64,000 nucleotides of DNA from Lachnospiraceae bacterium (GCA_910573755.1 CAJTBO010000002.1:124001-188000); one strand, 5' to 3'; numbered from the stretch's first letter, positions 25,796 to 34,768 are shown. The notes: generated by a model not told the origin, from the sequence alone. Translations and numbers: made by a program.

Positions 25796-27622
25796 ATGTG
25801 CGGTATTGTTGGATATATAGGAAAGAAACAGGCAGCACCGGTTATTTTAGACGGGCTGTCCAGACTCGAATACAGAGGGTATGATTCCGCGGGGATCGCG
25901 GTGTTTGACGGGGAGAACATCAGCTACAAGAAATCCATCGGCAGGCTGAACGTGCTGGAGAACATGACAAGGGGCGGAGTGGATATGCCGGGACTATGCG
26001 GCATCGGCCATACAAGATGGGCAACCCACGGAATACCCAGCAATGAAAATGCGCATCCTCATTTTAACCGGAAGGAAACCATTTCCGTTGTGCATAACGG
26101 GATCATTGAAAATTACCTGCAGCTGAAAAAGTATCTGGAGAAAAAGGGCTATGAGTTCGTGTCGGAGACGGATACGGAAGTGCTCGCCCATCTTCTGGAT
26201 TATTATTATAAGGGAAATCCCATGGAGGCGATCTTCAGGATGCTGCGGCGTGTGGAGGGTTCCTACGCCTTGGGAATATTGTTTGCGGAACATCCGGATA
26301 CTCTGTTTGCGGCCCGCAAGGACAGCCCGCTGATCGTGGGACAGAACGAGGACGGCTGTTTTATCGCTTCCGATGTACCGGCGATCCTGAAATATACCCG
26401 CCAGGTCACCTATGTGGATAATCAGGAGATTGTAAAATTACATGCAAGCCATATGCATTTTTACAATATTGACGAAGAGGAGATCGAGAAGGAGTCCACG
26501 CTGATCGAATGGGATGCGGATGCTGCCGAAAAAGCCGGATATGAACATTTCATGTTAAAGGAAATGTATGAGCAGCCGAAAACTATTACGGATACGATCG
26601 GTCCGCGGATCAAAAAGGACACGATTGAGATCGAGGAACTGCATATGAGCGATGAAGAACTGAGGGCGGTGAAAAAGATCCATATCGTGGCATGCGGTTC
26701 GGCTTATCATGCCGGCGTGACCGGAAAGTATGTGATAGAAAATCTGGCGAGGATTCCTGTGGAGGTGGATCTGGCGTCAGAATTCAGATACCGGGACCCG
26801 ATCCTGGAGGAGGGCGCGATGGTCATCGTGATCAGCCAGTCCGGTGAGACGGCGGATACGCTTGCGGCACTCAGGGAGGCAAAAAAACGCGGCTTCCAGA
26901 TTCTGGGGATTGTCAATGTGGTGGGCAGTTCCATCGCCAGAGAGGCAGACAATGTGCTCTATACCTGGGCGGGACCGGAGATCGCGGTCGCCACGACAAA
27001 GGCGTACAGTGCCCAGCTTGCGGCGCTCTATCTGCTGGCAATGAAGTTTGCGAAGGTAAAAGGGACTGTCGGAGAAAAAGAATTTGCGTATCTGCTCGGA
27101 TGTATGGAAAGGCTTCCCCACCAGATAGAACGTCTGCTCAATACAAAGGAGCAGATCCAGAAGTTTGCGAACCGTTATCTGGCGGCAAAGGATATTTTCT
27201 TTATCGGAAGGGGGATTGATTACGCAATCTCGCTGGAGGGATCGCTGAAGCTGAAGGAGATTTCCTATATTCATTCGGAAGCTTATGCGGCGGGAGAGTT
27301 AAAACATGGTACGATCTCTCTGATCGAGGACGGGACGCTTGTGACGGCGGTGTCCACACAGCCGGAACTGTACCAGAAAATGATCAGCAATATCGTGGAA
27401 GTGAAAGCAAGGGGGGCTTTTGTGATGGCGGTTACCGGTGAGGATAACCGGGAGATTGAAAGGGCAGCGGATTATGTGATTTATATTCCGGAGACCGCGC
27501 CGGTGCTTGCAAATTCTCTGGCGATCATACCGCTCCAGTTATTTGGATATTATATAGCTGTGGGACGCGGGTGTGATGTGGATAAGCCGAGAAATCTCGC
27601 AAAATCGGTGACGGTGGAGTAA
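25796..27622 (+). CDS. glmS: Glutamine-fructose-6-phosphate aminotransferase (isomerizing)
   Basis: This enzyme makes glucosamine 6-phosphate from fructose 6-phosphate and glutamine, the first step to UDP-GlcNAc. The 608-residue protein has the N-terminal Ntn amidotransferase domain starting MCGIVGYIG, where Cys2 becomes the catalytic nucleophile, followed by HTRWATHG and HNGIIENY. Two SIS domains follow (ISQSGETADTLAALR, and SLKLKEISYIHSEAY), and the C-terminal DKPRNLAKSVTVE is canonical. The start codon lies 1 bp after the preceding glycosyltransferase stop. There is therefore no room for the glmS ribozyme found before many Firmicutes glmS genes, and control must be different here. Confidence 0.97.
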   Translation: MCGIVGYIGKKQAAPVILDGLSRLEYRGYDSAGIAVFDGENISYKKSIGRLNVLENMTRGGVDMPGLCGIGHTRWATHGIPSNENAHPHFNRKETISVVHNGIIENYLQLKKYLEKKGYEFVSETDTEVLAHLLDYYYKGNPMEAIFRMLRRVEGSYALGILFAEHPDTLFAARKDSPLIVGQNEDGCFIASDVPAILKYTRQVTYVDNQEIVKLHASHMHFYNIDEEEIEKESTLIEWDADAAEKAGYEHFMLKEMYEQPKTITDTIGPRIKKDTIEIEELHMSDEELRAVKKIHIVACGSAYHAGVTGKYVIENLARIPVEVDLASEFRYRDPILEEGAMVIVISQSGETADTLAALREAKKRGFQILGIVNVVGSSIAREADNVLYTWAGPEIAVATTKAYSAQLAALYLLAMKFAKVKGTVGEKEFAYLLGCMERLPHQIERLLNTKEQIQKFANRYLAAKDIFFIGRGIDYAISLEGSLKLKEISYIHSEAYAAGELKHGTISLIEDGTLVTAVSTQPELYQKMISNIVEVKARGAFVMAVTGEDNREIERAADYVIYIPETAPVLANSLAIIPLQLFGYYIAVGRGCDVDKPRNLAKSVTVE

Positions 27623-27717
27623 GGCGGGCGGCTGAGAGCAATGGCGGAGTATGATAGTGGAAACCGAAAAGTATAGCAGGGGTATCAAGAATATTATATA
27701 GCGGGCTGAGGGAAAAA

Positions 27718-29424
27718 ATGAGCGAGAAGGAACAGAAAAAGAAAGAAAAAGAATTGAAAAATGTGACGGATCAAATGGAAAGTTCCGACGGAGAAAGGGA
27801 GAGCGCGGGGCAGGCGGACAAGATGCCGGGAGATGACAGGCAGAATGCGGACAGCGTTCCGAATGTGCAGGGACCCTCCGGATACGGACAGCCTGGAGGT
27901 GTCAATCCGCAGGATCAGATACCGGGACAGCAGCCGGGGCCGGGGCATTACGGCTATCAGAATCCTTATCAGAATAACTGGCAGAATCAGAAATACTATG
28001 GCAATGACTACAACAGGAGAGGCGGCAGCGGTTATAATAACTATCCGAACCAGAATTATGGAAGCTATGGAACGGGAAACGGGGGGCAGGGAAATTCTTA
28101 CGGTTATCAGCCGGGGAATTACGGCCCTCAGGGCGGCTATCAGCCGGGAAATTACGGTTCTCCGGGAAATATGGGCGGGGATCATAACGGAAAGAAAAAA
28201 GCCGGCACCGGAAAAAAGATACTGCTTGCGGTTTGTATCTGTGCCCTGCTCGGGCTTTGTGCGGGCGGGATTTATTTTGCCGCAAATATCTATGACGGGA
28301 CGGCCGAAGACGAGGTACAGCAGGTATCGGCACAGCCGGAAAATCCGCAGATATCACAGGTGGATCTGGAGGAAGGCGAAGAAGTAAAAACAGGTGGAGA
28401 GGATATAAAGCCTTCTCAGGGGAATCTGACGGATGTGTCGGAACTTGTGGAGAAGATCATGCCCACTGTTGTGAGCGTCAATGCTGTTTATACGTACAGC
28501 AGCTACTACTGGGATGATGAAAAATACGACGGGGGCGGTTCCGGTTTTATTATCGGAGAGAATGAAACGGAACTTTTGATTGCCACGAACTCCCATGTAA
28601 TAGCGGATTCGGAGGATCTCACGGTATCTTTTGTGGATGAGACCACAGCGGACGCCATGGTAAAGGGCTATGATAACGACCTTGATGTGGCAGTGATCGC
28701 GGTACGGCTTCAGGATATTTCCGAGGAAACCAAAAAAGAGATCGCTGTGGCAAAGCTGGGGGATTCCACCACGCTGAAAGCGGGGCAGGCGGTGATATCC
28801 ATCGGGAATGCGCTGCTTTTGGGACAGTCTGTGACAACAGGCATAATCAGCGCGACCAATATGCCGGTGGGCGGCGGCTATGACGAGATGGGAAACCAGT
28901 ATGGATCTGACGACCGTGTCATGATCCAGACGACTGCAATTATGAATCCGGGCTGTTCCGGCGGTGTGCTGATCAATGCCTCAGGTGAGGTTGTCGGCAT
29001 CAATACGATGACGATCAGTGCGATCGACGTGGAGGGGATGTGCTATGCCATTCCGATCTCCGACGCGATCCCCATACTGGATACACTGAAAAAGCGGGAG
29101 ATCAGGGAGAGGCTTCGGGAAGAGGAAAGCGGTTTTCTCGGCATCAGCTGTTCCAACGTGGAGCGCAGACAGGCGGAAGAATACGGAATACCTGACGGTG
29201 TATATGTCAGGGATGTGAATGAAGATGGGCCTGCGGATGAAGCGGGAGTGCGAAAGGGTGATGTTATCGTATCGCTGAATGAAGTTCCTGTAAAAACGAT
29301 GGAGGAGCTTTCGGAGATGCTGCGGTATTATCCTGTGGGAGAGATCGTGGAAGTGGAAGTTATGCGTTACGAGCAGGGAGAATATCAGTCGCAGATCGTC
29401 AGTGTGAAACTCGGAAGAAAATAA
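27718..29424 (+). CDS. HtrA/DegP-type membrane serine protease with PDZ domain
   Basis: A membrane-anchored quality-control protease of 568 residues. The cytoplasmic N-terminus (1-165) is low complexity and rich in Gln, Gly, Asn and Tyr, with the exact repeat GYQPGNYG twice. One membrane segment (about 168-191) follows, then an extracytoplasmic trypsin-like domain and one PDZ domain (about 475-565). The catalytic triad is His293 (TNSHVIA), Asp323 (NDLDVAV) and Ser414. The Ser motif is GCSGG rather than the usual GNSGG, which should keep the nucleophile. ATG 27718 has GAGGGA upstream. The HtrA-like start is normal for Gram-positive homologues except for the unusually long disordered arm. It precedes a ClpX-like gene by 99 bp. 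Confidence 0.93.
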   Translation: MSEKEQKKKEKELKNVTDQMESSDGERESAGQADKMPGDDRQNADSVPNVQGPSGYGQPGGVNPQDQIPGQQPGPGHYGYQNPYQNNWQNQKYYGNDYNRRGGSGYNNYPNQNYGSYGTGNGGQGNSYGYQPGNYGPQGGYQPGNYGSPGNMGGDHNGKKKAGTGKKILLAVCICALLGLCAGGIYFAANIYDGTAEDEVQQVSAQPENPQISQVDLEEGEEVKTGGEDIKPSQGNLTDVSELVEKIMPTVVSVNAVYTYSSYYWDDEKYDGGGSGFIIGENETELLIATNSHVIADSEDLTVSFVDETTADAMVKGYDNDLDVAVIAVRLQDISEETKKEIAVAKLGDSTTLKAGQAVISIGNALLLGQSVTTGIISATNMPVGGGYDEMGNQYGSDDRVMIQTTAIMNPGCSGGVLINASGEVVGINTMTISAIDVEGMCYAIPISDAIPILDTLKKREIRERLREEESGFLGISCSNVERRQAEEYGIPDGVYVRDVNEDGPADEAGVRKGDVIVSLNEVPVKTMEELSEMLRYYPVGEIVEVEVMRYEQGEYQSQIVSVKLGRK

Positions 29425-29430
29425 AAATGC

Positions 29431-29492
29431 GGAACCGGAATAAAGAAGTTGTTCGCTGCGGTGCAGTTCGTGAAACAAACCGCAGCGGTTCC
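29431..29492 (+). other. Long intergenic hairpin between the htrA-like and clpX-like genes
   Basis: GCTGCGGT (29455-29462) pairs with ACCGCAGC (29479-29486), and an outer GGAACCG (29431-29437) can pair with CGGTTCC (29486-29492). No T run follows. It could be a weak attenuator or an RNA-stability element in a shared transcript. Confidence 0.4.
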
Positions 29493-29523
29493 CGAATAAT
29501 AAAACCAAGAAATAGGAGAAAGT

Positions 29524-31095
29524 ATGTCGGATTACGATAATAATAACAGGAACGGAAATGATGACGGCCAGAGCGGTTACGAGGATGTGTGTTTTATCTG
29601 CCACAGGCCGGAAAGCAAGGCGGGCAGGATGTTCAAGCTGCCCAATAATATCTGTGTCTGTGACGACTGTATGCATAAGACCATGGATTCCATGAGCCAG
29701 TTTAATTTTCAGGGAATGATGCCGCCGTTTTATGATCTGAATAATATGACAGGCGCTGCGGGAGGTACAAAACCCCCGGTGCAGGAGGAGAAGCCGGAGA
29801 AGGCCGAAATCGTGGAAAACGAAGAAAAGCCGGAGGAGCCGGAGAAAAAGGAAAAAGATAAAGGGACGAAAGCGCCTTCCCACGGTTTCCCGAATATCAG
29901 CTTTATCAATCTGGCGGATCTGCAGAATATGGGCGGGATTCCCCAGAGACAGAAGATCAAAAAGAAAAAAGAGGGAACCCCTTCCAGGCCTGTGATCGAC
30001 TTAAAGGATATTCCGGCACCCCATAAGATCAAGGCGCAGCTGGATGAGTATGTGGTGGGACAGGAACACGCGAAAAAGGTGATATCCGTAGCGGTTTATA
30101 ACCATTATAAACGCGTGGCGACAGGGACTATGGACGATATTGAGATCGAGAAGTCCAATATGCTGATGATCGGCCCTACCGGTTGCGGCAAAACCTATCT
30201 GGTGAAGACGCTGGCAAGACTTTTGAATGTACCCCTTGCCATTGCGGACGCTACTTCTTTGACGGAGGCGGGCTATATCGGGGATGATATTGAAAGCGTG
30301 ATCACAAAGCTTCTTGCGGCGGCGGGCAACGATGTGGAAAAAGCGGAGAGCGGTATCGTCTTTATTGATGAGATCGATAAGATCGCAAAGAAGAAAAACA
30401 CTAACTCCAGGGATGTCAGCGGGGAATCCGTGCAGCAGGGACTGCTTAAGCTTCTTGAGGGAGCGGAAGTGGAAGTGCCGGTGGGTGCTAACAGCAAAAA
30501 TGCCATGGTGCCTCTAGCTACCGTAAATACGAAAAATATCCTCTTTATCTGCGGCGGTGCCTTTCCCGGACTGGAGGAGATCATCAAACAGCGGCTCAGC
30601 AAGCAGAGCGGTATCGGCTACCAGGCGGAATTGAAGGACAAGTTCGACAAAGATAGAAATATCCACAGTAAAGTGACGGTGGAGGATGTGCGCAAGTATG
30701 GCATGATCCCGGAGTTTATCGGCCGTCTGCCGATCCTGTTTACACTGGACGGGCTCGCAAAGGAATCTCTGGTGAAAATATTGAAAGAGCCGAAGAATGC
30801 GATTTTGAAACAGTATCAAAAACTTTTGGAACTGGATGAGGTAAAGCTGGAGTTTGATGAAGGCTCTCTCGAAGCAATCGCGGAAAAGGCGCTGAAAAAA
30901 GAGACCGGCGCAAGGGCGCTCAGGGCTCTGATAGAGGAATTTATGCTGGATATCATGTATGAGATTCCGAAGGATGATAATATCGGCAGGGTGACGATCA
31001 CGAGGGAGTATATCGAGGGAACAGGGGGACCGGTGATCGACATCAGGGGGAATTCGTTGCAGCGGATCGAGGATCTGAACGAAGTGAAAGAATAA
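29524..31095 (+). CDS. clpX: Divergent ClpX-type AAA+ unfoldase
   Basis: A ClpX homologue of 523 residues, about 100 longer than usual. The zinc-binding domain is present (Cys23, Cys26, Cys46, Cys49). About 110 residues of charged linker rich in Pro, Glu and Lys follow where typical ClpX has a short one. The AAA+ core is complete: Walker A GPTGCGKT 217-224, pore-1 loop AGYIGDDIE, Walker B FIDEID with Asp282 and Glu283, and sensor and arginine-finger regions (IPEFIGRLP). Two loops differ. The RKH substrate loop is replaced by GANSKNAM (about 321-328), and the ClpP-docking IGF is IGY (364-366). No clpP or trigger-factor gene is adjacent; the htrA-like gene is. It is probably a second ClpX paralogue with altered partners. 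The start ATG follows AGGAG. Confidence 0.92.
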   Translation: MSDYDNNNRNGNDDGQSGYEDVCFICHRPESKAGRMFKLPNNICVCDDCMHKTMDSMSQFNFQGMMPPFYDLNNMTGAAGGTKPPVQEEKPEKAEIVENEEKPEEPEKKEKDKGTKAPSHGFPNISFINLADLQNMGGIPQRQKIKKKKEGTPSRPVIDLKDIPAPHKIKAQLDEYVVGQEHAKKVISVAVYNHYKRVATGTMDDIEIEKSNMLMIGPTGCGKTYLVKTLARLLNVPLAIADATSLTEAGYIGDDIESVITKLLAAAGNDVEKAESGIVFIDEIDKIAKKKNTNSRDVSGESVQQGLLKLLEGAEVEVPVGANSKNAMVPLATVNTKNILFICGGAFPGLEEIIKQRLSKQSGIGYQAELKDKFDKDRNIHSKVTVEDVRKYGMIPEFIGRLPILFTLDGLAKESLVKILKEPKNAILKQYQKLLELDEVKLEFDEGSLEAIAEKALKKETGARALRALIEEFMLDIMYEIPKDDNIGRVTITREYIEGTGGPVIDIRGNSLQRIEDLNEVKE

Positions 31096-31129
31096 CGGGA
31101 AAAGAATTATTTGTTGTGAGATTAAAAGA

Positions 31130-31159
31130 AAAAGCCGGGGCGGAAAATCACCGGCTTTT
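31130..31159 (+). terminator. Terminator after the clpX-like gene
   Basis: AAAAGCCGG pairs with CCGGCTTTT around a 12-nt loop, ending in TTTT. It lies 35 bp after the stop codon. Confidence 0.75.
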
Positions 31160-31549
31160 CATATTGTGATTATGGATCATACTGTTGCAGTATAAGCATA
31201 TCTCAGGTAAGATGCAAAGTCTATTCCATTATCAACACATTTGAAGCAGAGGGGAGAAAAGTGTAACGGTTAGTCCGGCAGATTCCGAAACAGAGAAGCA
31301 GAAGGATGAACTGCTGCAAAAACAAAAAGGTTGTATAGCACGCGAAAAAACGGGATGTGCAACCGCCGGGTGCAGAATTTCCAGTTCGGATTGGTAGTCC
31401 GCAACCGGAAAAACAGATAGGATAAAATCATTCCGGCAGGGTGATATGAAAGAAAAGGGAAGGCATGCCGATAAACTCTGCGGGAAAATAAACGTGCGGA
31501 GTGATGTGTTTTGGTGCGGTCATTCTATAGGCACAGGAAAGAGGACAAA
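31160..31549. other. Gap with no recognised gene
   Basis: These 390 bp between a terminator and the XRE regulator contain no ORF with a credible ribosome site and no RNA motif I recognise. A weak promoter for the regulator could be present but no good -35/-10 pair stands out. Confidence 0.5.
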
Positions 31550-32530
31550 ATGATATTAGGGGAAAAGATTATAGCATTGCGAAAGAGGATGAACTGGTCT
31601 CAGGAGGAACTGGCGGAGAAGCTGGATATTTCCAGACAGTCTGTTTCAAAGTGGGAAGTGGGAGCGACGATACCGGATCTGGATAAGATATTGAAGATGA
31701 GCGATATCTTCGGCGTCAGCACGGACTATCTTTTGAAGGATGAAATAGAAGAAACAGGGCTGTCCGGCGGAAGGGATATACCGGATGGAAGGACGGTATC
31801 GGTGGAGGAAGCGAATGAATTTATGAGGCTGTCACAGGAAGTTTCGGGGAAGATCGCGCTGGCGGTTTCCCTGTTTATCCTAAGCCCTGTGATCCTTCTG
31901 CAGCTGTTTGCCCTGACGGAAGGGGAGAAGGTCTGGATTCTGGAGGACTGGGCGGCAGGCGTCGGCGTAACGGGAATATTGCTGTTTGTAGCGGCGGGCG
32001 TGGCGATCTGCGTTTATAACGGAATGAAGCTTGAAAAATTTAAATATCTGGAGAGCGAGCAGTTTTCTCTGCAATATGGCGTGGAAGGCATTGTGGAAAA
32101 AAGAAAAGCGGATTTTGCCGAGCGCTTCCGGCGCTCAGTGATAACAGGTATCGTACTCTGCATTATCGGCGCGATCCCCCTGCTTTTGGCGGCAGCATTT
32201 TCTTCGGATGATGTGGTGATGACGGGCTGTTTGAATATCGTACTGATGTTTGTGGCGGCAGGCGTACATTTTATCGTCAGGGCAGGCGTTGTGCAGGAGA
32301 GTTTTAATAAACTGCTGCAGTGCGAAGATTATACGCTGCAGAATAAGGAAGCCAACAGAAAACTGGCTTATTTTCCGGGCAGCTACTGGCTGGTGGTAAC
32401 GGCGCTCTTTCTGGGGTGTGGTTTTTATACGGAAAACTGGGGCAGGACGGCGGTGCTCATATGGCCTGTGGCGGGTGTGCTGTTTGCGGCGGTTTACGGG
32501 ATTTTGAGGGCGGCGGTGATGAGGAAGTAG
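31550..32530 (+). CDS. XRE-family regulator with membrane domain
   Basis: A 326-residue protein. The first 65 residues are a classic HTH_3 DNA-binding domain (LRKRMNWSQEELAEKL and ISRQSVSKWEVG, then YLLKDE). The rest has about six hydrophobic segments in pairs (from LAVSLFILSPVILLQLFAL to YWLVVTALFLGCGFY). This puts the DNA-binding domain at the inner membrane face. Such proteins occur widely in Lachnospiraceae and are thought to sense membrane or envelope state. ATG 31550 has AAAGAGGAC upstream; a longer in-frame start at 31511 lacks a ribosome site. The target genes are unknown. Confidence 0.85.
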   Translation: MILGEKIIALRKRMNWSQEELAEKLDISRQSVSKWEVGATIPDLDKILKMSDIFGVSTDYLLKDEIEETGLSGGRDIPDGRTVSVEEANEFMRLSQEVSGKIALAVSLFILSPVILLQLFALTEGEKVWILEDWAAGVGVTGILLFVAAGVAICVYNGMKLEKFKYLESEQFSLQYGVEGIVEKRKADFAERFRRSVITGIVLCIIGAIPLLLAAAFSSDDVVMTGCLNIVLMFVAAGVHFIVRAGVVQESFNKLLQCEDYTLQNKEANRKLAYFPGSYWLVVTALFLGCGFYTENWGRTAVLIWPVAGVLFAAVYGILRAAVMRK

Positions 32531-32535
32531 AAATG

Positions 32536-32569
32536 AAAAAGGATGCAGCGGTCTGTGTGCATCCTTTTT
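32536..32569. terminator. Bidirectional terminator between convergent genes
   Basis: AAAAAGGATGCA pairs perfectly with TGCATCCTTTTT around a 10-nt loop. A and T runs at both ends let it serve the XRE gene on the plus strand and the aldo/keto reductase gene on the minus strand. Confidence 0.88.
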
Positions 32570-32596
32570 GCATTATTTGAAAAACAAGCCTTCTGA

Positions 32597-33421
32597 TCAA
32601 AAAGGCATATTATCCGGATCGGGCGCACTGCGCTCTCCTGTCTCCAGGCCTTTGATGGCAGCCATGTCTTCTTCGTCTAACTGGAAATTGAAAATATCAA
32701 AATTTTCTTCCATTCTGGAAATATTTACAGATTTCGGTATAACTATGATTCCTCTCTGGTAATTCCAGCGCAAAGCAATCTGGGCAACAGATTTATGATG
32801 CTTGTCAGCGATTTCGGCAAGCTTTGGAACCTGGAACATTTTTCCTTCCATAAAAGGAGAATGGGCAGTGATGGCAATATTATGTTTTTGACAGTATTGT
32901 ATTGTATCTTCCTGCTGCAGGTAAGGATGACATTCAATCTGGTTGATAACAGGTACGATTGGTTCGCCTTTTATGAACTCTTCCATATGATGAGGTTTGA
33001 AATTACTGATGCCGATAGATTTTACCAATTTCTTTTCACAAAGTTGCTGCATTATCTGGTAACAATGTCTGGAGTTTGGTTTTGGCCAATGAATCAGATA
33101 AAGATCCAGATATTCTACGTTTAATTCCTGAATTGTTTTTTGACAGGCTTCCATTGTCTTTTCCCCGTCCATATCAGTTACCCACACTTTACTTGTAATA
33201 AAGATATCTTCCCTGTTGATTCCGCTTTCTTTAATTCCGCGGCCAACGGCTTCCTGATTATCGTAGGCGGAAGCACAGTCAATGTGGCGATAACCGCATG
33301 AAAGAGCATTGGCAACCGCATTGGCAGCAAGGTTTTGGGGAATCTGGTATGTGCCAAATCCAATAACCGGAATCTGAGTGCCGTTGTTGAGTGTGATTGT
33401 CTCCTGATTGTAAGCATTCAT
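32597..33421 (-). CDS. Aldo/keto reductase
   Basis: A cytosolic NAD(P)H-dependent oxidoreductase of 274 residues, close to the AKR5 group. The catalytic tetrad is visible: Asp and Tyr in HIDCASAYDNQ, Lys in ITSKVW and His in LYLIHWP. The cofactor site appears as IVIPKSVN and the characteristic IGISNF loop is present. The start codon is fixed by AAAGGAGG on the reverse strand. It is transcribed away from the sugar ABC operon, sharing an A+T-rich divergent promoter region with it. It may act on a sugar or derivative of that operon, but this is only suggested by position. Confidence 0.93.
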   Translation of the reverse strand: MNAYNQETITLNNGTQIPVIGFGTYQIPQNLAANAVANALSCGYRHIDCASAYDNQEAVGRGIKESGINREDIFITSKVWVTDMDGEKTMEACQKTIQELNVEYLDLYLIHWPKPNSRHCYQIMQQLCEKKLVKSIGISNFKPHHMEEFIKGEPIVPVINQIECHPYLQQEDTIQYCQKHNIAITAHSPFMEGKMFQVPKLAEIADKHHKSVAQIALRWNYQRGIIVIPKSVNISRMEENFDIFNFQLDEEDMAAIKGLETGERSAPDPDNMPF

Positions 33422-33567
33422 GCTAAATCCTCCTTTAAAGTATTTAAATAAAATTTAAAATTAAAATCTACATGAATTGATTATAAACAAAAACAAAGAA
33501 GTTGTAAATAATAAAAATAGACAATAAAACTGATTAAAAATTGTTGAAAATAACAATGATAAATAAG

Positions 33568-33619
33568 TTGACAATAAATAAAATTTAGAATAATATTTAA
33601 ATTAGCAAAATTAATTTTG
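33568..33619 (+). promoter_or_regulatory. Promoter and palindromic operator of the CUT2 sugar operon
   Basis: TTGACA (33568-33573), a 17-bp spacer and TAATAT (33591-33596) form a near-consensus promoter. A perfect 14-bp palindrome, CAAAATTAATTTTG (33606-33619), lies at about +4 to +17, where a repressor would block transcription. The LacI-type protein encoded in the same operon is the likely ligand-responsive repressor, which is an inference. Confidence 0.75.
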
Positions 33620-33661
33620 TGTAAAACTAAACAAAATTTAAAAAAGAAGGAGGAAAATGGA

Positions 33662-34690
33662 ATGAAAAAGAAACTATTGGCAATGTTATTAGGAATGGCT
33701 ATGGCAGTAACATTAATTACAGGTTGCGGCAATCAGAATGAAGAAACGCCTGTATCTCAGGAGGAGCCGGTGGCAGCGGCTGAAGAGGAGCCGGAAGCAG
33801 AAGCTGCAGAAGGGACAGCAGCAGAGGAAAGCGAAGGGGGAAAGGTAATCGGATTTTGCCCGCCAACCATGAACAATCCATTCTTTTATTATATTGAACA
33901 AAATGTAAGAGAGGCGGTAGAGGCAAAAGGTGATACGCTGATCACAATGGACCCTCAGCTTGATTCTCAGAAACAGATTGAACAGGTGGAAGATTTGTTG
34001 CTGCAGGATATTGACGCATTGCTTCTTTGTCCTTTTGATTCTACGGCAATTAAACCGGCGCTTGTTGCAGCCGATGAAGCCGGCGTCCCTGTGATCGTAT
34101 TTGATACAAAGGTTGTAGATGATGAGTATGCCGCAACTACAGTTGCTTCTGACAATATAAATGCAGGGCGTGTAGTTGGCGAAGATCTGGCTGGAAAATT
34201 GGAAAAAGGCAGCAAAATAGCAGTGATTTATTCTCCTGCAGGTGAGACGGACAGATACCGCCTTCAGGGATTTGAAGAGGGAATCGAAGGAATGGATTAT
34301 GAAATTGTTGCAAAGCTCGACGGAAAAGGAGACACTGGCGTCTCTATGCCTTTGGCGGAGGATATCCTGCAGGCTAATGCTGATCTCGGAGCCTTCTTCT
34401 GTTGTAATGACCAGGCGGCGATCGGGGCTGTCCAGGCAATAGAGTCTGCCGGAAAAACGGGAGAAGTTCTCGTCTATGGAGTAGATGGTTCTCCGGAAGG
34501 GAAAGCGGCAATAGCAGAAGGAACCATGACGGGAACAGGCGCCCAGTCTCCGGCTAATATCGGATTAAAGGCAGTGGATGCTGCATACAGCATTTTAGCG
34601 GGGGAGACGGTAGAAAAGGATACAGTGGTTGAGACATTCCTGATCAATGCGGATAATGTGAATGAATACGGCACGGATGGATGGCAGTGA
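33662..34690 (+). CDS. Sugar ABC transporter substrate-binding lipoprotein (CUT2/RbsB type)
   Basis: The extracellular sugar receptor of a ribose-type importer. The 342-residue protein has a lipoprotein signal (MKKKLLAMLLGMAMAVTLI) with lipobox TGC placing the acylated Cys at 22, an acidic linker rich in Glu and Ala, and a periplasmic-binding-protein fold of the Peripla_BP_4 type. Recognisable parts are GFCPPTMNNPFFYYIEQ, DALLLCPFDSTAIKPA, and the hinge region FFCCNDQAAIGAVQA. ATG 33662 follows AAGAAGGAGG. It heads the operon with its ATPase and permease downstream. The sugar is not known; residues contacting it cannot be judged without a model. Confidence 0.93.
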   Translation: MKKKLLAMLLGMAMAVTLITGCGNQNEETPVSQEEPVAAAEEEPEAEAAEGTAAEESEGGKVIGFCPPTMNNPFFYYIEQNVREAVEAKGDTLITMDPQLDSQKQIEQVEDLLLQDIDALLLCPFDSTAIKPALVAADEAGVPVIVFDTKVVDDEYAATTVASDNINAGRVVGEDLAGKLEKGSKIAVIYSPAGETDRYRLQGFEEGIEGMDYEIVAKLDGKGDTGVSMPLAEDILQANADLGAFFCCNDQAAIGAVQAIESAGKTGEVLVYGVDGSPEGKAAIAEGTMTGTGAQSPANIGLKAVDAAYSILAGETVEKDTVVETFLINADNVNEYGTDGWQ

Positions 34691-34768
34691 TAAATTACAG
34701 GTCGGCGGAGCGTTGGCTTTGCTGATCTATAATGTATGGAGATACCGGGGAAAGAGAGGAAGCGGTTA

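Noticed and set aside
25600-25796. glmS ribozyme upstream of glmS
   Set aside because: The sequence is the coding end of a glycosyltransferase gene with only 1 bp between stop and start.
31160-31549. Small ORF or RNA gene between the clpX-like gene and the XRE regulator
   Set aside because: No frame has both a ribosome site and a plausible length, and no strong RNA hairpin beyond the terminator was seen.
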